Below, in pieces: positions 15,908 through 23,465 of a stretch of 64,000 bases of DNA. Source of the DNA: Microbacterium natoriense (lineage in GTDB: Bacteria > Actinomycetota > Actinomycetes > Actinomycetales > Microbacteriaceae); NCBI RefSeq assembly GCF_030816295.1, contig NZ_JAUSXV010000001.1:1674001-1738000 (forward strand), given 5' to 3'. Every line of letters begins with the position of its first letter. Positions within the stretch are counted from its first letter, which is position 1. The notes beneath the pieces are model-generated. The model was not told where the DNA came from. It saw nothing but the letters and a program-made list of their open reading frames with translations, and did no database searches. A program made the translations under genes and the position numbers.

Positions 15908-17064
15908 TCAGCGCAGCCCTCGCGCCGTTGAACGTCGACGTGACGACCAGCATGGTCGCCGTCGTCACCGTGCTGGCGGTCTTGGTATCGGGCCTCGCCA
16001 CGCTCGCCAAGCCGAGTCGTGCCACGATCGCGTGGGGCACGGCGTACGCGATCGGCATCTTCGGCGCGTACCTCTGGCTCGGCGGATACCAGCTCGACGA
16101 TCCCGTGATGCGCGCGGGAGCCTCGGCGATCCTGTTCAGCTTCGAACCGCTCGTCTGGTGGGGGCTGCGTGCTTTCGCGGGAAGACGCCCGATCTGGTGG
16201 CCGGTGATCGCGTTCATCGCGCTCGGTCCCGTGCTGCTGCTTGGCACCGCGGGGCACCCGGCATATCAGGTCGCGTTCCGTGCCCTTTTCCTCACCGCGA
16301 GCGTGTTCGCGGGGCTCATCGTCTACGAACTGATCCGAATGAAGAACGTCGACCGCGACATCACGATGCCGCTGATCCTCGCCTCGGTGACGTTCGTTCT
16401 GCTCGCCGTCGTCGCGGTGATCTCGGCGTTCGCGGTCGACGGGCTGACGGCCGAGCAGCAGCTTGGAATCCTCCGCGGCACGAACAGCACGGGCGCCATG
16501 GTGATGAGCACATGCGCGGCGTTCACTCTGATCCTGCTGGTCCGCACGGATGCGCCGAGCCGGGGCGGCTGGGACGAGCAGATCGAACGGTCCCGTCGGC
16601 GTCTGGCCCGAGCAGAGGCCCAGGGCGATGACGCGTGGTCAGTGCTGGATGTGCATCTGGATGATCAGGTCGATCTGCGCGAGGCCCTCTCGGCGACGGT
16701 CTTCGCGGAGGTCCGCGATCGCTTCCACGCCGATGTCGAGCGCTCCGTTCCCGCGGCGGCAGACATCCATTGCATCGACGACGGCCGGGTCATCGTCGTG
16801 ATAGGCGCAGGGGAAGAGGCGATGAGGCACCATGTTCCCGCACTGTTGAGCCGGATATCGTCGATGGGCGAGGGGACGGCGATGCCCGGCATCCGCGTCT
16901 CGGCGAGCGTCGGATGGGCGACGGCGACGACCTTCGGGTTCGACTACGACATGCTCGTGGCCGCCGCGCATCGAGCGGCGGATGCCGCGCGCGCCGCAGG
17001 AGGTGACCGCTGGGTGCGCGCGGAACGACCGGCCTCAGCTTCCCCGGCTAACCTGGAAGCGTGA
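15904..17064 (+). CDS. Seven-helix membrane protein with a degenerate GGDEF-like C-terminal domain
   Basis: 386 residues. Seven predicted transmembrane helices occupy residues about 15-215. The cytoplasmic part (about 235-370) follows the GGDEF (diguanylate cyclase) layout: a VLDVHLDDQVDLREALS segment, then CIDDGRVIVVI where RxGGDEFxVxL is expected, and finally SASVGWATATTFGFDYDMLVAAAHRAADAARAAGG, quoted here only by its key pieces SVGWA and AADAARAAGG, matching the conserved end of GGDEF domains. The signature itself is replaced by I-D-D-G-R at residues 291-295, so cyclase activity is unlikely. It is translationally coupled to the histidine kinase before it and overlaps tsaB after it. The function is unknown; an accessory sensor of the two-component system is my best guess. 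Confidence 0.6.
   Translation: MISAALAPLNVDVTTSMVAVVTVLAVLVSGLATLAKPSRATIAWGTAYAIGIFGAYLWLGGYQLDDPVMRAGASAILFSFEPLVWWGLRAFAGRRPIWWPVIAFIALGPVLLLGTAGHPAYQVAFRALFLTASVFAGLIVYELIRMKNVDRDITMPLILASVTFVLLAVVAVISAFAVDGLTAEQQLGILRGTNSTGAMVMSTCAAFTLILLVRTDAPSRGGWDEQIERSRRRLARAEAQGDDAWSVLDVHLDDQVDLREALSATVFAEVRDRFHADVERSVPAAADIHCIDDGRVIVVIGAGEEAMRHHVPALLSRISSMGEGTAMPGIRVSASVGWATATTFGFDYDMLVAAAHRAADAARAAGGDRWVRAERPASASPANLEA
17049..17054 (+). promoter_or_regulatory. Probable -10 box of a leaderless promoter for tsaB
   Basis: TAACCT followed by 6 bases and the GTG of tsaB. It lies inside the 3' end of the preceding gene and suggests that tsaB-rimI-tsaD can be transcribed independently of the signalling genes. 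Confidence 0.45.
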
Positions 17065-17672
17065 TTCTCGCCGTCGACACCTCTCTCGGTACCGCCGTCG
17101 CCCTCGTCGACGACGACGGAACGCTCCGCGCCGAGGCGGCGACGACCGACCCGCTCGGCCATGCCGAGGTAATCGGTGACCTGCTCGCCGACGTGCTCGC
17201 CGAGGCAGGCGCCGGTGAGATCACGCACGTCGTCTCCGGTATGGGCCCTGGTCCGTTCACGGGGCTCCGCATCGGCATCGCGGCTGCTCGTTCCTTCGCG
17301 ATGGGCCGCGGAGTTCCTGTGATCCCTGTGCCCAGCCATCTCGCCGCCGCCCTCACGCACACAGGTGACGGTCGCTTCGCGATCGTCACGGACGCCCGCC
17401 GCCGCGAGGTCGCGATCACCGTGTTCGACAGGATGGATGCTGATGGCCTCCCCGCGGTCGTCGCAGAGACGACGCTCGTCCGCGCCGTCGACGCGGACGC
17501 GCATCTCGCGGGCATCCGACGCATCGACGTCGTCACTCTCTCGGGTGCCGATCTCGCGCGCGTCGGCGCGCTGGCGCTCGCCGCACAGCGCACGCTGACC
17601 GACGATGAGCCGCTGTACATGCGCCACCCCGACGTGGTCGTTCCCGGAGCGCCGAAGAAGGTGGGGCTGTGA
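17061..17672 (+). CDS. tsaB: tRNA t6A synthesis protein TsaB
   Basis: 203 residues. Non-catalytic scaffold partner of TsaD in the t6A-synthesis complex. ASKHA-fold start MILAVDTSLGTAVALV, followed by the conserved GMGPGPFTGLRIGIAAAR at about residues 60-77, which forms part of the TsaD interface. The GTG start overlaps the preceding stop by 4 bases and is preceded by a TAACCT box. The stop overlaps the rimI start by 4 bases. Length and order (tsaB-rimI-tsaD) are standard for actinobacteria. Confidence 0.95.
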   Translation: MILAVDTSLGTAVALVDDDGTLRAEAATTDPLGHAEVIGDLLADVLAEAGAGEITHVVSGMGPGPFTGLRIGIAAARSFAMGRGVPVIPVPSHLAAALTHTGDGRFAIVTDARRREVAITVFDRMDADGLPAVVAETTLVRAVDADAHLAGIRRIDVVTLSGADLARVGALALAAQRTLTDDEPLYMRHPDVVVPGAPKKVGL

Positions 17673-18199
17673 CGCTCAGAGCGGCGACTCCTGACGATCT
17701 CGACGGCATCATGGCTATCGAGAAGGCGTCTTTCCCGACCGATGCGTGGAGCGCCGAGGCGATGGCCGCTGAACTCGCCTCTGCCCACAACAGTTATCTC
17801 GTCGATGAGGCAGACGGCTTGGTGATCGGCTACGGAGGTGTGCGCGCTCTGAAGGGAGGGGCGGATGCCGACATCCAGACCATCGCTTTCGACGCCGCAC
17901 AGCGGGGAAGGGGTCTCGGGCGGGCGCTGCTGCGGGCACTCCTCGAAGCGGCGTCGGAACGCGGGGCGCGCGAAGTCTTCCTCGAGGTGCGCGCGGACAA
18001 CCCCGCAGCCGAGGGCCTGTACCTGTCGGAGGGGTTCGCGGAGATCGGGCGGCGCCCCGGCTACTATCAGCCGGATGATGTGGACGCGATCGTGATGAGG
18101 CTCGATCTTCGGCGTCGGGCGCTCCCGGTCGTCGAGCGAGCGGAGCGAGTCGACGTGACGACGCGCGCGGTGGATGACGAGAGCGGGGTGCAGGGATGA
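17669..18199 (+). CDS. rimI: Ribosomal-protein-alanine N-acetyltransferase
   Basis: 176 residues. GNAT fold: the acetyl-CoA pyrophosphate loop is [16 protein letters not shown] at about residues 73-88, and the C-terminal motif is [13 protein letters not shown] then [19 protein letters not shown]. It acetylates the N-terminal alanine of ribosomal protein S18 in E. coli; the actinobacterial enzyme may be less specific. The core ends near residue 150. The remaining tail of about 25 residues contains [10 protein letters not shown], which is encoded by a copy of a dispersed repeat (18127-18155), so the extension is probably recent. Coupled to tsaB and tsaD by 4-base overlaps. Confidence 0.9.
   Translation: MTLRAATPDDLDGIMAIEKASFPTDAWSAEAMAAELASAHNSYLVDEADGLVIGYGGVRALKGGADADIQTIAFDAAQRGRGLGRALLRALLEAASERGAREVFLEVRADNPAAEGLYLSEGFAEIGRRPGYYQPDDVDAIVMRLDLRRRALPVVERAERVDVTTRAVDDESGVQG
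18127..18155 (+). repeat. Dispersed short palindromic repeat inside the 3' end of rimI
   Basis: Reads GGTCGTCGAGCGAG then CGGAGCGAGTCGACG, a degenerate relative of the GGTCGTTGAG family. The first part is read in the same frame (V-V-E-R) as in the two membrane-protein paralogues further on. Confidence 0.55.
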
Positions 18200-19257
18200 C
18201 TGGACCTCTTGTCCTCGGCATCGAGACGAGTTGCGACGAGACCGGCATCGGCATCGTCCGCGGCCGCACGTTGCTGTCGAACACGATCGCGTCGAGCATG
18301 GACGAGCACGCCCGCTACGGCGGCGTCGTGCCGGAGGTGGCCGCGCGCGCGCATCTCGAAGCGCTGCAGCCGTCGATCGACGCGGCGCTGACAGAGGCGG
18401 GCGTCGCTCTCGACGACCTCGACGCCGTGGCCGTCACGAGCGGACCCGGCCTCGCTGGCGCCCTGATGGTCGGGGTCGGCGCCGCGAAGGGCCTCGCCGT
18501 CTCGATCGACAAGCCCCTGTACGCCGTGAATCATCTGGTCGGGCACATCGCCGCAGACATCCTCACTCCTGATGCCGAGCCGCTCGAGTATCCGACGATC
18601 GCGCTGCTCGTTTCCGGCGGGCACACGTCGTTGCTGCATGTGCGAGATCTCACGACCGACGTCGAACTGCTCGGTGAGACCGTCGACGACGCGGCCGGCG
18701 AGGCGTTCGACAAGGTTGCGCGGCTTCTCTCCCTGCCCTACCCCGGCGGGCCCGAGATCGACCGGGCGGCGCTCGACGGCGACCCGAAGGCGATCCGCTT
18801 CCCTCGTGGCCTGTCGAAGGCGTCGGACCTCGCGAAGCACCGCTACGACTTCTCGTTCTCGGGTCTCAAGACCGCGGTCGCACGATGGATCGAGCGATGC
18901 GATGCCGAGGGCATCGACGTGCCGGTGGCCGATGTCGCCGCGAGCTTCCGTGAAGCCGTCGTGGATGTGCTCGTGACGAAGGCGCTGGCCGCCTGCGAGG
19001 ACCTCGGTGTTCCACGCTTGTTGCTCGGCGGGGGAGTGATCGCCAACCGCCGCCTGCGCGAGGTCGCGCTGGCCCGCGCCGAGGCCGCCGGGGTGACCGT
19101 GCGCATCCCCCCTCTGTCGCTCTGTACCGACAACGGAGCCATGATCGCGGCCCTCGCCGCCGAGCTGATCTCATCGGGGCGTCGTCCCTCGACGCTCTCG
19201 TTCGGGGCGGACTCGACGCTGCCCGTGACCGAGATCCAGGTGGCCGAGCGATCATGA
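18196..19257 (+). CDS. tsaD: tRNA N6-adenosine threonylcarbamoyltransferase TsaD
   Basis: 353 residues. Catalytic subunit that moves the threonylcarbamoyl group to A37 of tRNA. ASKHA fold with [14 protein letters not shown] at the N-terminus. The metal-binding histidines are H109-x3-H in [11 protein letters not shown]... followed by [14 protein letters not shown], and the nucleotide loop is [24 protein letters not shown] and the Asp ligand in [12 protein letters not shown] near the C-terminus complete the set. The ATG start overlaps the rimI stop, and the stop overlaps the next start. Confidence 0.97.
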   Translation: MTGPLVLGIETSCDETGIGIVRGRTLLSNTIASSMDEHARYGGVVPEVAARAHLEALQPSIDAALTEAGVALDDLDAVAVTSGPGLAGALMVGVGAAKGLAVSIDKPLYAVNHLVGHIAADILTPDAEPLEYPTIALLVSGGHTSLLHVRDLTTDVELLGETVDDAAGEAFDKVARLLSLPYPGGPEIDRAALDGDPKAIRFPRGLSKASDLAKHRYDFSFSGLKTAVARWIERCDAEGIDVPVADVAASFREAVVDVLVTKALAACEDLGVPRLLLGGGVIANRRLREVALARAEAAGVTVRIPPLSLCTDNGAMIAALAAELISSGRRPSTLSFGADSTLPVTEIQVAERS

Positions 19258-19718
19258 CCATGTCCGACGACGGGCTGCACGCCAGCATCGACAAACCCAG
19301 CGGCGAGGTCGAACGCCCCGCCGGGGCCGCTCGGCTGCCCGGCGCTCGTCGGGAGGGCTACACGAAGCTGCCCACCGGGCCGGTCGGCATCGAGCCGGTG
19401 GTCGCGACCGGCCCTCATCTCGAAGCGGATGACGGCGACGAGGAATGGTCGCCGAGCGACGCTCCCGCACGGGCCGACGACGCGCGCCTCGCGCCGTGGG
19501 CGCTGCTGGCGTCGATCGTCGCACTGTGCGCCTCGTTCTTCGTCGGATGGGGGGTCCCTGTGGCGATCGTCGCGGTGATCGCGGCGATCATGTCACTGCG
19601 ACGCCCCCTCGAGAACCACGCGATGGCGCGCTGGGCGCTCGTGCTGGGCCTCACCGCCACCGCCTACAGCCTGGGCTGGCTGGTCTGGGCCGGTCTGCAG
19701 TTCGAGCGGTTCGGCTGA
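19254..19718 (+). CDS. DUF4190-like small membrane protein
   Basis: 154 residues. The first 75 residues are acidic and low in hydrophobics, with no signal peptide. Two transmembrane helices follow (about 82-115 and 124-145) with the pattern [16 protein letters not shown], then [21 protein letters not shown], which I quote as its core [12 protein letters not shown]. This resembles DUF4190, a common actinobacterial tail of unknown function. It overlaps the tsaD stop by 4 bases and is followed after 4 bases by the frameshifted gene, so it belongs to the same transcript. Role unknown. Confidence 0.6.
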   Translation: MTMSDDGLHASIDKPSGEVERPAGAARLPGARREGYTKLPTGPVGIEPVVATGPHLEADDGDEEWSPSDAPARADDARLAPWALLASIVALCASFFVGWGVPVAIVAVIAAIMSLRRPLENHAMARWALVLGLTATAYSLGWLVWAGLQFERFG

Positions 19719-19722
19719 GCGG

Positions 19723-20464
19723 ATGCCGGACGCCGAGGCCATCGTCGAGCTGCGCTCGCTGCAGGAGCGCGCGTACGGTCGTGGCGGAGGTCTGTCCGTT
19801 GCGGATGCCGCACGGCTGAGGGAGCTGGAGGGGCTGCGGGCCATCGAGCGAGGCAGTGCGACGGCTGAGGAGCCCCGGGTCGTTGAGCGAGGGAGCGAAG
19901 CGACCGAGACGAAACGCGGTTCTTTGCATCGATTTCAGGGCACGGGCGACTCGTCTCCGTCCGGTCGCTCGACGACCGAGGCGCGCTCGACGCCCCGGCT
20001 GCGAAGTGGCCTTCGTGCCCGAGGCGCGGCGTTGGCAGCCTTGGTCGTCGCCATCCTCGTCGGCGTGCTGGTCGGTTGGGCGCTGTTCTCTCCGCGCGCG
20101 CGCGCAGGCGGTTCCGTTGAGTGCGGAGCAGCAGTCCTGGCAGAACGAGATACTCGTGTCCGCGGTCTACGACTCGGGCTCCCTGCGCCCGATCGCCGAG
20201 GAGGACGGCACGATCGTGTGGTTCGCGACACGCGACGGCGGAGACATCGTCTGCGCGATCATCAGTGACGGTGAGACGACCGCACCCGCCTGCCGTGAGC
20301 GGGATGTGGCGATCATGCGAGGCCTCCAGACCAGCCTGAGGCGAGAGGTCGATGGCGGAGAGGGGCTGGTCGAGGCGCAGATCCTGTTCGACGCCGAAGG
20401 CGATCCGGCGGCGCTGACCTCGCATTCGCTGATCACGAGGAGTTCCGATGACGCCGATTCCTGA
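19723..20464 (+). pseudogene. One-helix protein, paralogue of the next gene, broken by a frameshift
   Basis: The first part encodes an N-terminal motif LRSLQERAYGRGGGL..AARLRELE, a low-complexity linker, a transmembrane helix (LAALVVAILVGVLVGWALF) and then SPRAR. Similarity to the downstream paralogue continues only in the next frame (QAVPLSAEQQSW ... GTIVWFATRDGGDIVCAI). The switch falls in the tract CCGCGCGCGCGCGC at 20092-20105. Adding one CG unit restores a continuous reading S-P-R-A-R-A-Q-A. It is either a real inactivating or phase-variable slip or a sequencing error. The restored protein would be about 247 residues with an extracytoplasmic C-terminal domain. The stop lies 17 bases inside the next gene. 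Confidence 0.7.
19878..19916 (+). repeat. Dispersed short palindromic repeat, in frame inside a gene
   Basis: Reads GGTCGTTGAGCGAGGGAG then CGAAGCGACCGAGACGAAACG. It is translated as V-V-E-R-G-S-E-A-T-E-T-K-R in the linker before the transmembrane helix. Confidence 0.75.
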
Positions 20465-21674
20465 GCCCGACGAGCTGCGCGCGCTGCAGCACAAGGCCTA
20501 TGGCCGAGGAGGCGGACTGACGGATGCCGAGGCGGCGCGTCTGCGTGAGCTGGAGCAGCCTGAGCCTCCGCGAGTCGACTCGCCCGATGCGCACTCGAGG
20601 CCCGACCCTCGTTCATCGACCGACGAGCTCCCGGCGGTTGAGCGTGGGAGCGAAGCGACCGAGGCGAAACACGTTCTCATCTCTCGGCCTCAGGGAACAG
20701 ACGTCTCGTCTCGGCTTTTCGACTCGACTGCGGCGCGCTCGACGACCGACGCTCGCGAGGCAGCCGAGGAGCCATCGGAATCCACGTCTCGCGGCGCTCG
20801 TCCGACGACCGAAGAACTCTCCTGGCGCCCGACCCTCCGCCGTCACTGGAAGGCCGTGGCCGCGGCATCCGCTCTTCTGCTCATCTTCGGGCTCGGGGCA
20901 GGCTGGGCGCTGTTCGCACCCCGCGTGCGTGATGCCGTCGCCCTGACGGAAGACGAGGTGCAGCACAAGCTCGAACTCGACGAGAAGTACGAGTTCGATG
21001 AGGGCACGTTGCGCGCGGTCGCGCGAGACGACGATGCGCTGGTGTGGTTCGGCACACAGAGCGACGGCGATCAGAACTGCCTCGTGCTCGAGGCCGCCGG
21101 ACAGAGTCAGATCGGATGCGCGCGGGCCGACGACGTCAACCTCGCCTACGGCCTGAACGCCACCATCTCCCTCCCGCCAGAGGAGGACGCGGCCGAGGGC
21201 GATTTCGGAGCCTCGATCAACGCCTACGGGATGCTCTCGACCGCGGGAGAGCCTATGGTCGCCATCCAGCGCTGGGACAACGACGCCTCGATGCTCGACC
21301 AGTTCGAGGGGGACGAGCGCACGCGCGCGCAGGCGCTCATCGACGAAGGGTACCTCGCGGGCGTCTCGGTCGTCGGGTACGTCCGCGAGCAGCCGGCCTG
21401 GATCGCCTACCGCTTCACGGACTCCGACCAGAACGAGCGCTGCCTCATCGTCGACGCACTCGATGCGACCGCCTGCGGCCTCGAATCCGACACCCTCCAA
21501 GACGGGCTCACCCTCACGGCCGAAGACGAGAACGGGCGCATCGAAGTGTCCGCACAGTTCACGAACTGGGGAACGCCCTATCTGACGATCACCGAGAACG
21601 CCGGCGGCGCGTCGACGATCGTGATCGATACCGAGACCGGCGACCCGATCGAGGTGACAGACCCCGACGGATGA
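20448..21674 (+). CDS. Membrane-anchored protein of unknown function (one transmembrane helix, large outer domain)
   Basis: 408 residues. N-terminal motif LRALQHKAYGRGGGLTDAEAAR, quoted here as AYGRGGGL plus AARLRELE, shared with the preceding frameshifted gene. A Ser/Thr/Glu-rich linker of about 85 residues includes ERGSEATE, encoded by a dispersed repeat. A single helix at about residues 143-160 (AAASALLLIFGLGAGWALF) is followed by about 245 acidic residues, probably outside the cell. That part seems to hold two similar halves: LVWFGTQSDGDQNCLVLEA and AYRFTDSDQNERCLIVDAL, each with Cys. I do not recognise a family. It ends one base before the convergent methyltransferase gene. Confidence 0.65.
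   Translation: MTPIPEPDELRALQHKAYGRGGGLTDAEAARLRELEQPEPPRVDSPDAHSRPDPRSSTDELPAVERGSEATEAKHVLISRPQGTDVSSRLFDSTAARSTTDAREAAEEPSESTSRGARPTTEELSWRPTLRRHWKAVAAASALLLIFGLGAGWALFAPRVRDAVALTEDEVQHKLELDEKYEFDEGTLRAVARDDDALVWFGTQSDGDQNCLVLEAAGQSQIGCARADDVNLAYGLNATISLPPEEDAAEGDFGASINAYGMLSTAGEPMVAIQRWDNDASMLDQFEGDERTRAQALIDEGYLAGVSVVGYVREQPAWIAYRFTDSDQNERCLIVDALDATACGLESDTLQDGLTLTAEDENGRIEVSAQFTNWGTPYLTITENAGGASTIVIDTETGDPIEVTDPDG
20634..20673 (+). repeat. Dispersed short palindromic repeat, in frame inside the paralogue
   Basis: Reads GCGGTTGAGCGTGGGAG then CGAAGCGACCGAGGCGAAAC. It is translated in the same frame as the copy 755 bases upstream, giving V-E-R-G-S-E-A-T-E-A-K. Confidence 0.75.
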
Positions 21675-21675
21675 C

Positions 21676-22956
21676 CTACGACGCGGCGGGCACCCGATCG
21701 GCGAGGATCGCGAGCCTCCGGGAGCCCACGCGCGTGAGGATGAGCGTCGCCGTCTCGGCGCCCTTGAGGGTGAGCTTCTTGCGGAACGCCGCCGGATCGA
21801 CATCCATCCCGCGCTTCTTGATCTCGATCGTGCCGATGTCGTGGCGCTTGAGCGCGTCGCTGATCGCCTTGGGATTCGCCGGCATCGTCTCGCGTACACG
21901 GAAGGACTGCACGAAGGGGCTCGTGAACGCGGCATCCGACGTGAGATAGGCGATGTGCTCGTCGAGCATGCCCGCGTCGAGGCTCCGGGCGACGTCGCCG
22001 ATCAGGCGGGCGCGGATCACGGCTCCGTCGGGCTCGTGCAGGTACGCGCCGAGCTCGCGCACAGGTGCGTCTTCGGCGTCGGCGCCAGAGGTGAGTTCGT
22101 ACGAGCGGTCGCCCCGGATGACCAGGGCGGAGCGACGGATGCCGGGGCGCGCGAGGACGCCCGTCCAGACGACGAGCTCGACCACGCTGCCATCGGCGCT
22201 CACCCACTGAGCTTCGCAGTCGGCGGGGAGCGCATCGCGGTCGTGCGCGGGGCCGAGTTTGATGCCGGTCGGAACCTGCGAGGCCACGTCGAACGCCCAG
22301 TCGAGCGAGGGGGAGTAGTCCTCGGCCGAGACGCGCCGAGTCTCGCTGTGCCCCGAGGTGCGGCGGGCCGGATCCATCCAGATCGCTCGAGCACCGCTCT
22401 GCGCCGCGCGCTTCCCTCGGTCTTGTGCGCCTGCCTCGGCGGAATCCGAAGCATCCGACCGAGGGAGGGGAACATCTCCGAGCGCGGCGTACGCGTCTTC
22501 GGCCGTACCGTGTCGCACCTCCGAGCCGAACGGGGCGAGGTTGTAGGCGGCGATGGCCGCGGTGACCTCGTCGGCGTCGACGGCGAGCACCTCGAGGCCG
22601 GCCCCCGCGAACGCGAGCGCATCTCCTCCGATGCCGCAGCCGAGGTCGGCCACCGCCGTGATGCCGGCCGCGCGGAGTCGCTGGGCGTGGCGGGCGCCGA
22701 CTCCGAGTCTCGTGGCCTGCTCGAGGCCCGCGCGGGTGAACAGCATCCGCTGGGCGAACTCGCCGAACTTCGCGGTCGCCTTCGCGCGCAGATGCGCCTG
22801 ACCGACGACCGCCGACACCAGATCAGGCGAGTGCCCGGCGGCGCGAAGCCGCGACACCGCTTTCGCGACCTCGCCCGTCGACTCGATCGGGCCCAGGGCG
22901 TCGAGCAGCTCCAGACCGTCGGGGGTGAGCAGGGCGCGCAGCTCGGACATCTCCAC
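21676..22956 (-). CDS. Class I SAM-dependent methyltransferase with THUMP-like C-terminal domain
   Basis: 426 residues. An N-terminal helical region of about 90 residues is followed by a Rossmann methyltransferase domain with the SAM motif I VADLGCGIGGDALAFAG and motif II LEVLAVDADE. MDPARR (about residue 195) stands where the catalytic N/DPPY-type motif is expected. The C-terminal 75 residues (KRHDIGTIEIKKRGMDVDPAAF) match the THUMP-like domain found at the end of this actinobacterial family. The substrate is not established; the THUMP-like end suggests RNA. The start may be the GTG used here or the ATG two codons later, which has AGGTGGAG directly before it. Confidence 0.8.
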   Translation of the reverse strand: MEMSELRALLTPDGLELLDALGPIESTGEVAKAVSRLRAAGHSPDLVSAVVGQAHLRAKATAKFGEFAQRMLFTRAGLEQATRLGVGARHAQRLRAAGITAVADLGCGIGGDALAFAGAGLEVLAVDADEVTAAIAAYNLAPFGSEVRHGTAEDAYAALGDVPLPRSDASDSAEAGAQDRGKRAAQSGARAIWMDPARRTSGHSETRRVSAEDYSPSLDWAFDVASQVPTGIKLGPAHDRDALPADCEAQWVSADGSVVELVVWTGVLARPGIRRSALVIRGDRSYELTSGADAEDAPVRELGAYLHEPDGAVIRARLIGDVARSLDAGMLDEHIAYLTSDAAFTSPFVQSFRVRETMPANPKAISDALKRHDIGTIEIKKRGMDVDPAAFRKKLTLKGAETATLILTRVGSRRLAILADRVPAAS

Positions 22957-22980
22957 CTGCTCAGCTTAGGCGGCGGGTGG

Positions 22981-23007
22981 CTGGCACTCGCATTGCGTGA
23001 GTGCCAG
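22981..23007 (+). promoter_or_regulatory. CIRCE-like operator, upstream copy (HrcA binding)
   Basis: CTGGCACTC, 9 bases, GAGTGCCAG: a perfect 9-bp inverted repeat with the CIRCE spacing. The core GCACTC-N9-GAGTGC is exact while the outer bases differ from the TTA/TAA of the consensus. Confidence 0.75.
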
Positions 23008-23022
23008 CCGACCGCCTAGACT
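22993..23022 (+). promoter_or_regulatory. Probable groES promoter
   Basis: TTGCGT, 18 bases, TAGACT. The -35 box lies in the spacer of the upstream CIRCE copy and the start site would fall in the downstream copy, which would give tight HrcA repression. Confidence 0.5.
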
Positions 23023-23025
23023 GGA

Positions 23026-23052
23026 TTAGCACTCTCGGGTTGAGAGTGCGAA
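23026..23052 (+). promoter_or_regulatory. CIRCE operator, downstream copy (HrcA binding)
   Basis: TTAGCACTC, 9 bases, GAGTGCGAA. The left arm matches the CIRCE consensus TTAGCACTC exactly and the right arm differs by two bases. It ends 40 bases before the groES start. Confidence 0.88.
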
Positions 23053-23092
23053 CGAGTCTTTCGTGTCATCGTCAAGAAAGAAGAGGTAGACC

Positions 23093-23389
23093 GTGTCGGT
23101 TTCCATCAAGCCGCTCGAGGACCGCATCGTCATCAAGCAGGTCGAGGCCGAGCAGACCACCGCGAGTGGCCTGGTCATCCCTGACACCGCCAAGGAGAAG
23201 CCCCAGGAGGGCGAGGTCGTGGCCGTGGGCCCCGGCCGCATCGATGACAATGGCAACCGCGTCCCGCTCGATGTCGCCGTGGGCGACCGTGTGCTCTACA
23301 GCAAGTACGGCGGCACCGAGGTGAAGTTCGGCGCAGACGAGTTCCTCGTCCTGTCGGCTCGCGACGTGCTGGCTGTCGTCGTCCGCTGA
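23093..23389 (+). CDS. groES: Co-chaperonin GroES (Cpn10)
   Basis: 98 residues, full length. Forms the seven-subunit lid of the GroEL chamber. Recognised from [19 protein letters not shown] at the N-terminus, the mobile loop [31 protein letters not shown] and the end [11 protein letters not shown]. The GTG start has AGAAAGAAGAGG upstream. There is no groEL beside it; rarD follows beyond a strong terminator, so groES is monocistronic. Two CIRCE operators in front indicate heat-inducible control by HrcA, which is not encoded in this window. Confidence 0.97.
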   Translation: MSVSIKPLEDRIVIKQVEAEQTTASGLVIPDTAKEKPQEGEVVAVGPGRIDDNGNRVPLDVAVGDRVLYSKYGGTEVKFGADEFLVLSARDVLAVVVR

Positions 23390-23406
23390 TACGGCGTACA
23401 AGACGA

Positions 23407-23438
23407 GAAGGCTCGGATGCTTCGGCATCCGGGCCTTC
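23407..23438 (+). terminator. Rho-independent terminator after groES
   Basis: A 14-bp stem with one G-U pair, GAAGGCTCGGATGC with GCATCCGGGCCTTC, closed by the very stable tetraloop TTCG and followed by TTCGTTG. Confidence 0.85.
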
Positions 23439-23453
23439 TTCGTTGCCCGGGCA

Positions 23454-23459
23454 TAGGGT
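23454..23459 (+). promoter_or_regulatory. Probable -10 box of a leaderless promoter for rarD
   Basis: TAGGGT; 6 bases on lies the second of two tandem in-frame GTG codons. By the spacing rule seen at other genes this makes the second GTG (23466) the start. Confidence 0.45.
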
Positions 23460-23465
23460 TGCGTG

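Noticed and set aside
15904..17064. Considered as an active diguanylate cyclase
   Set aside because: The GGDEF signature is replaced by IDDGR, and neither the metal-binding Asp/Glu nor the GTP-binding Gly pair is kept.
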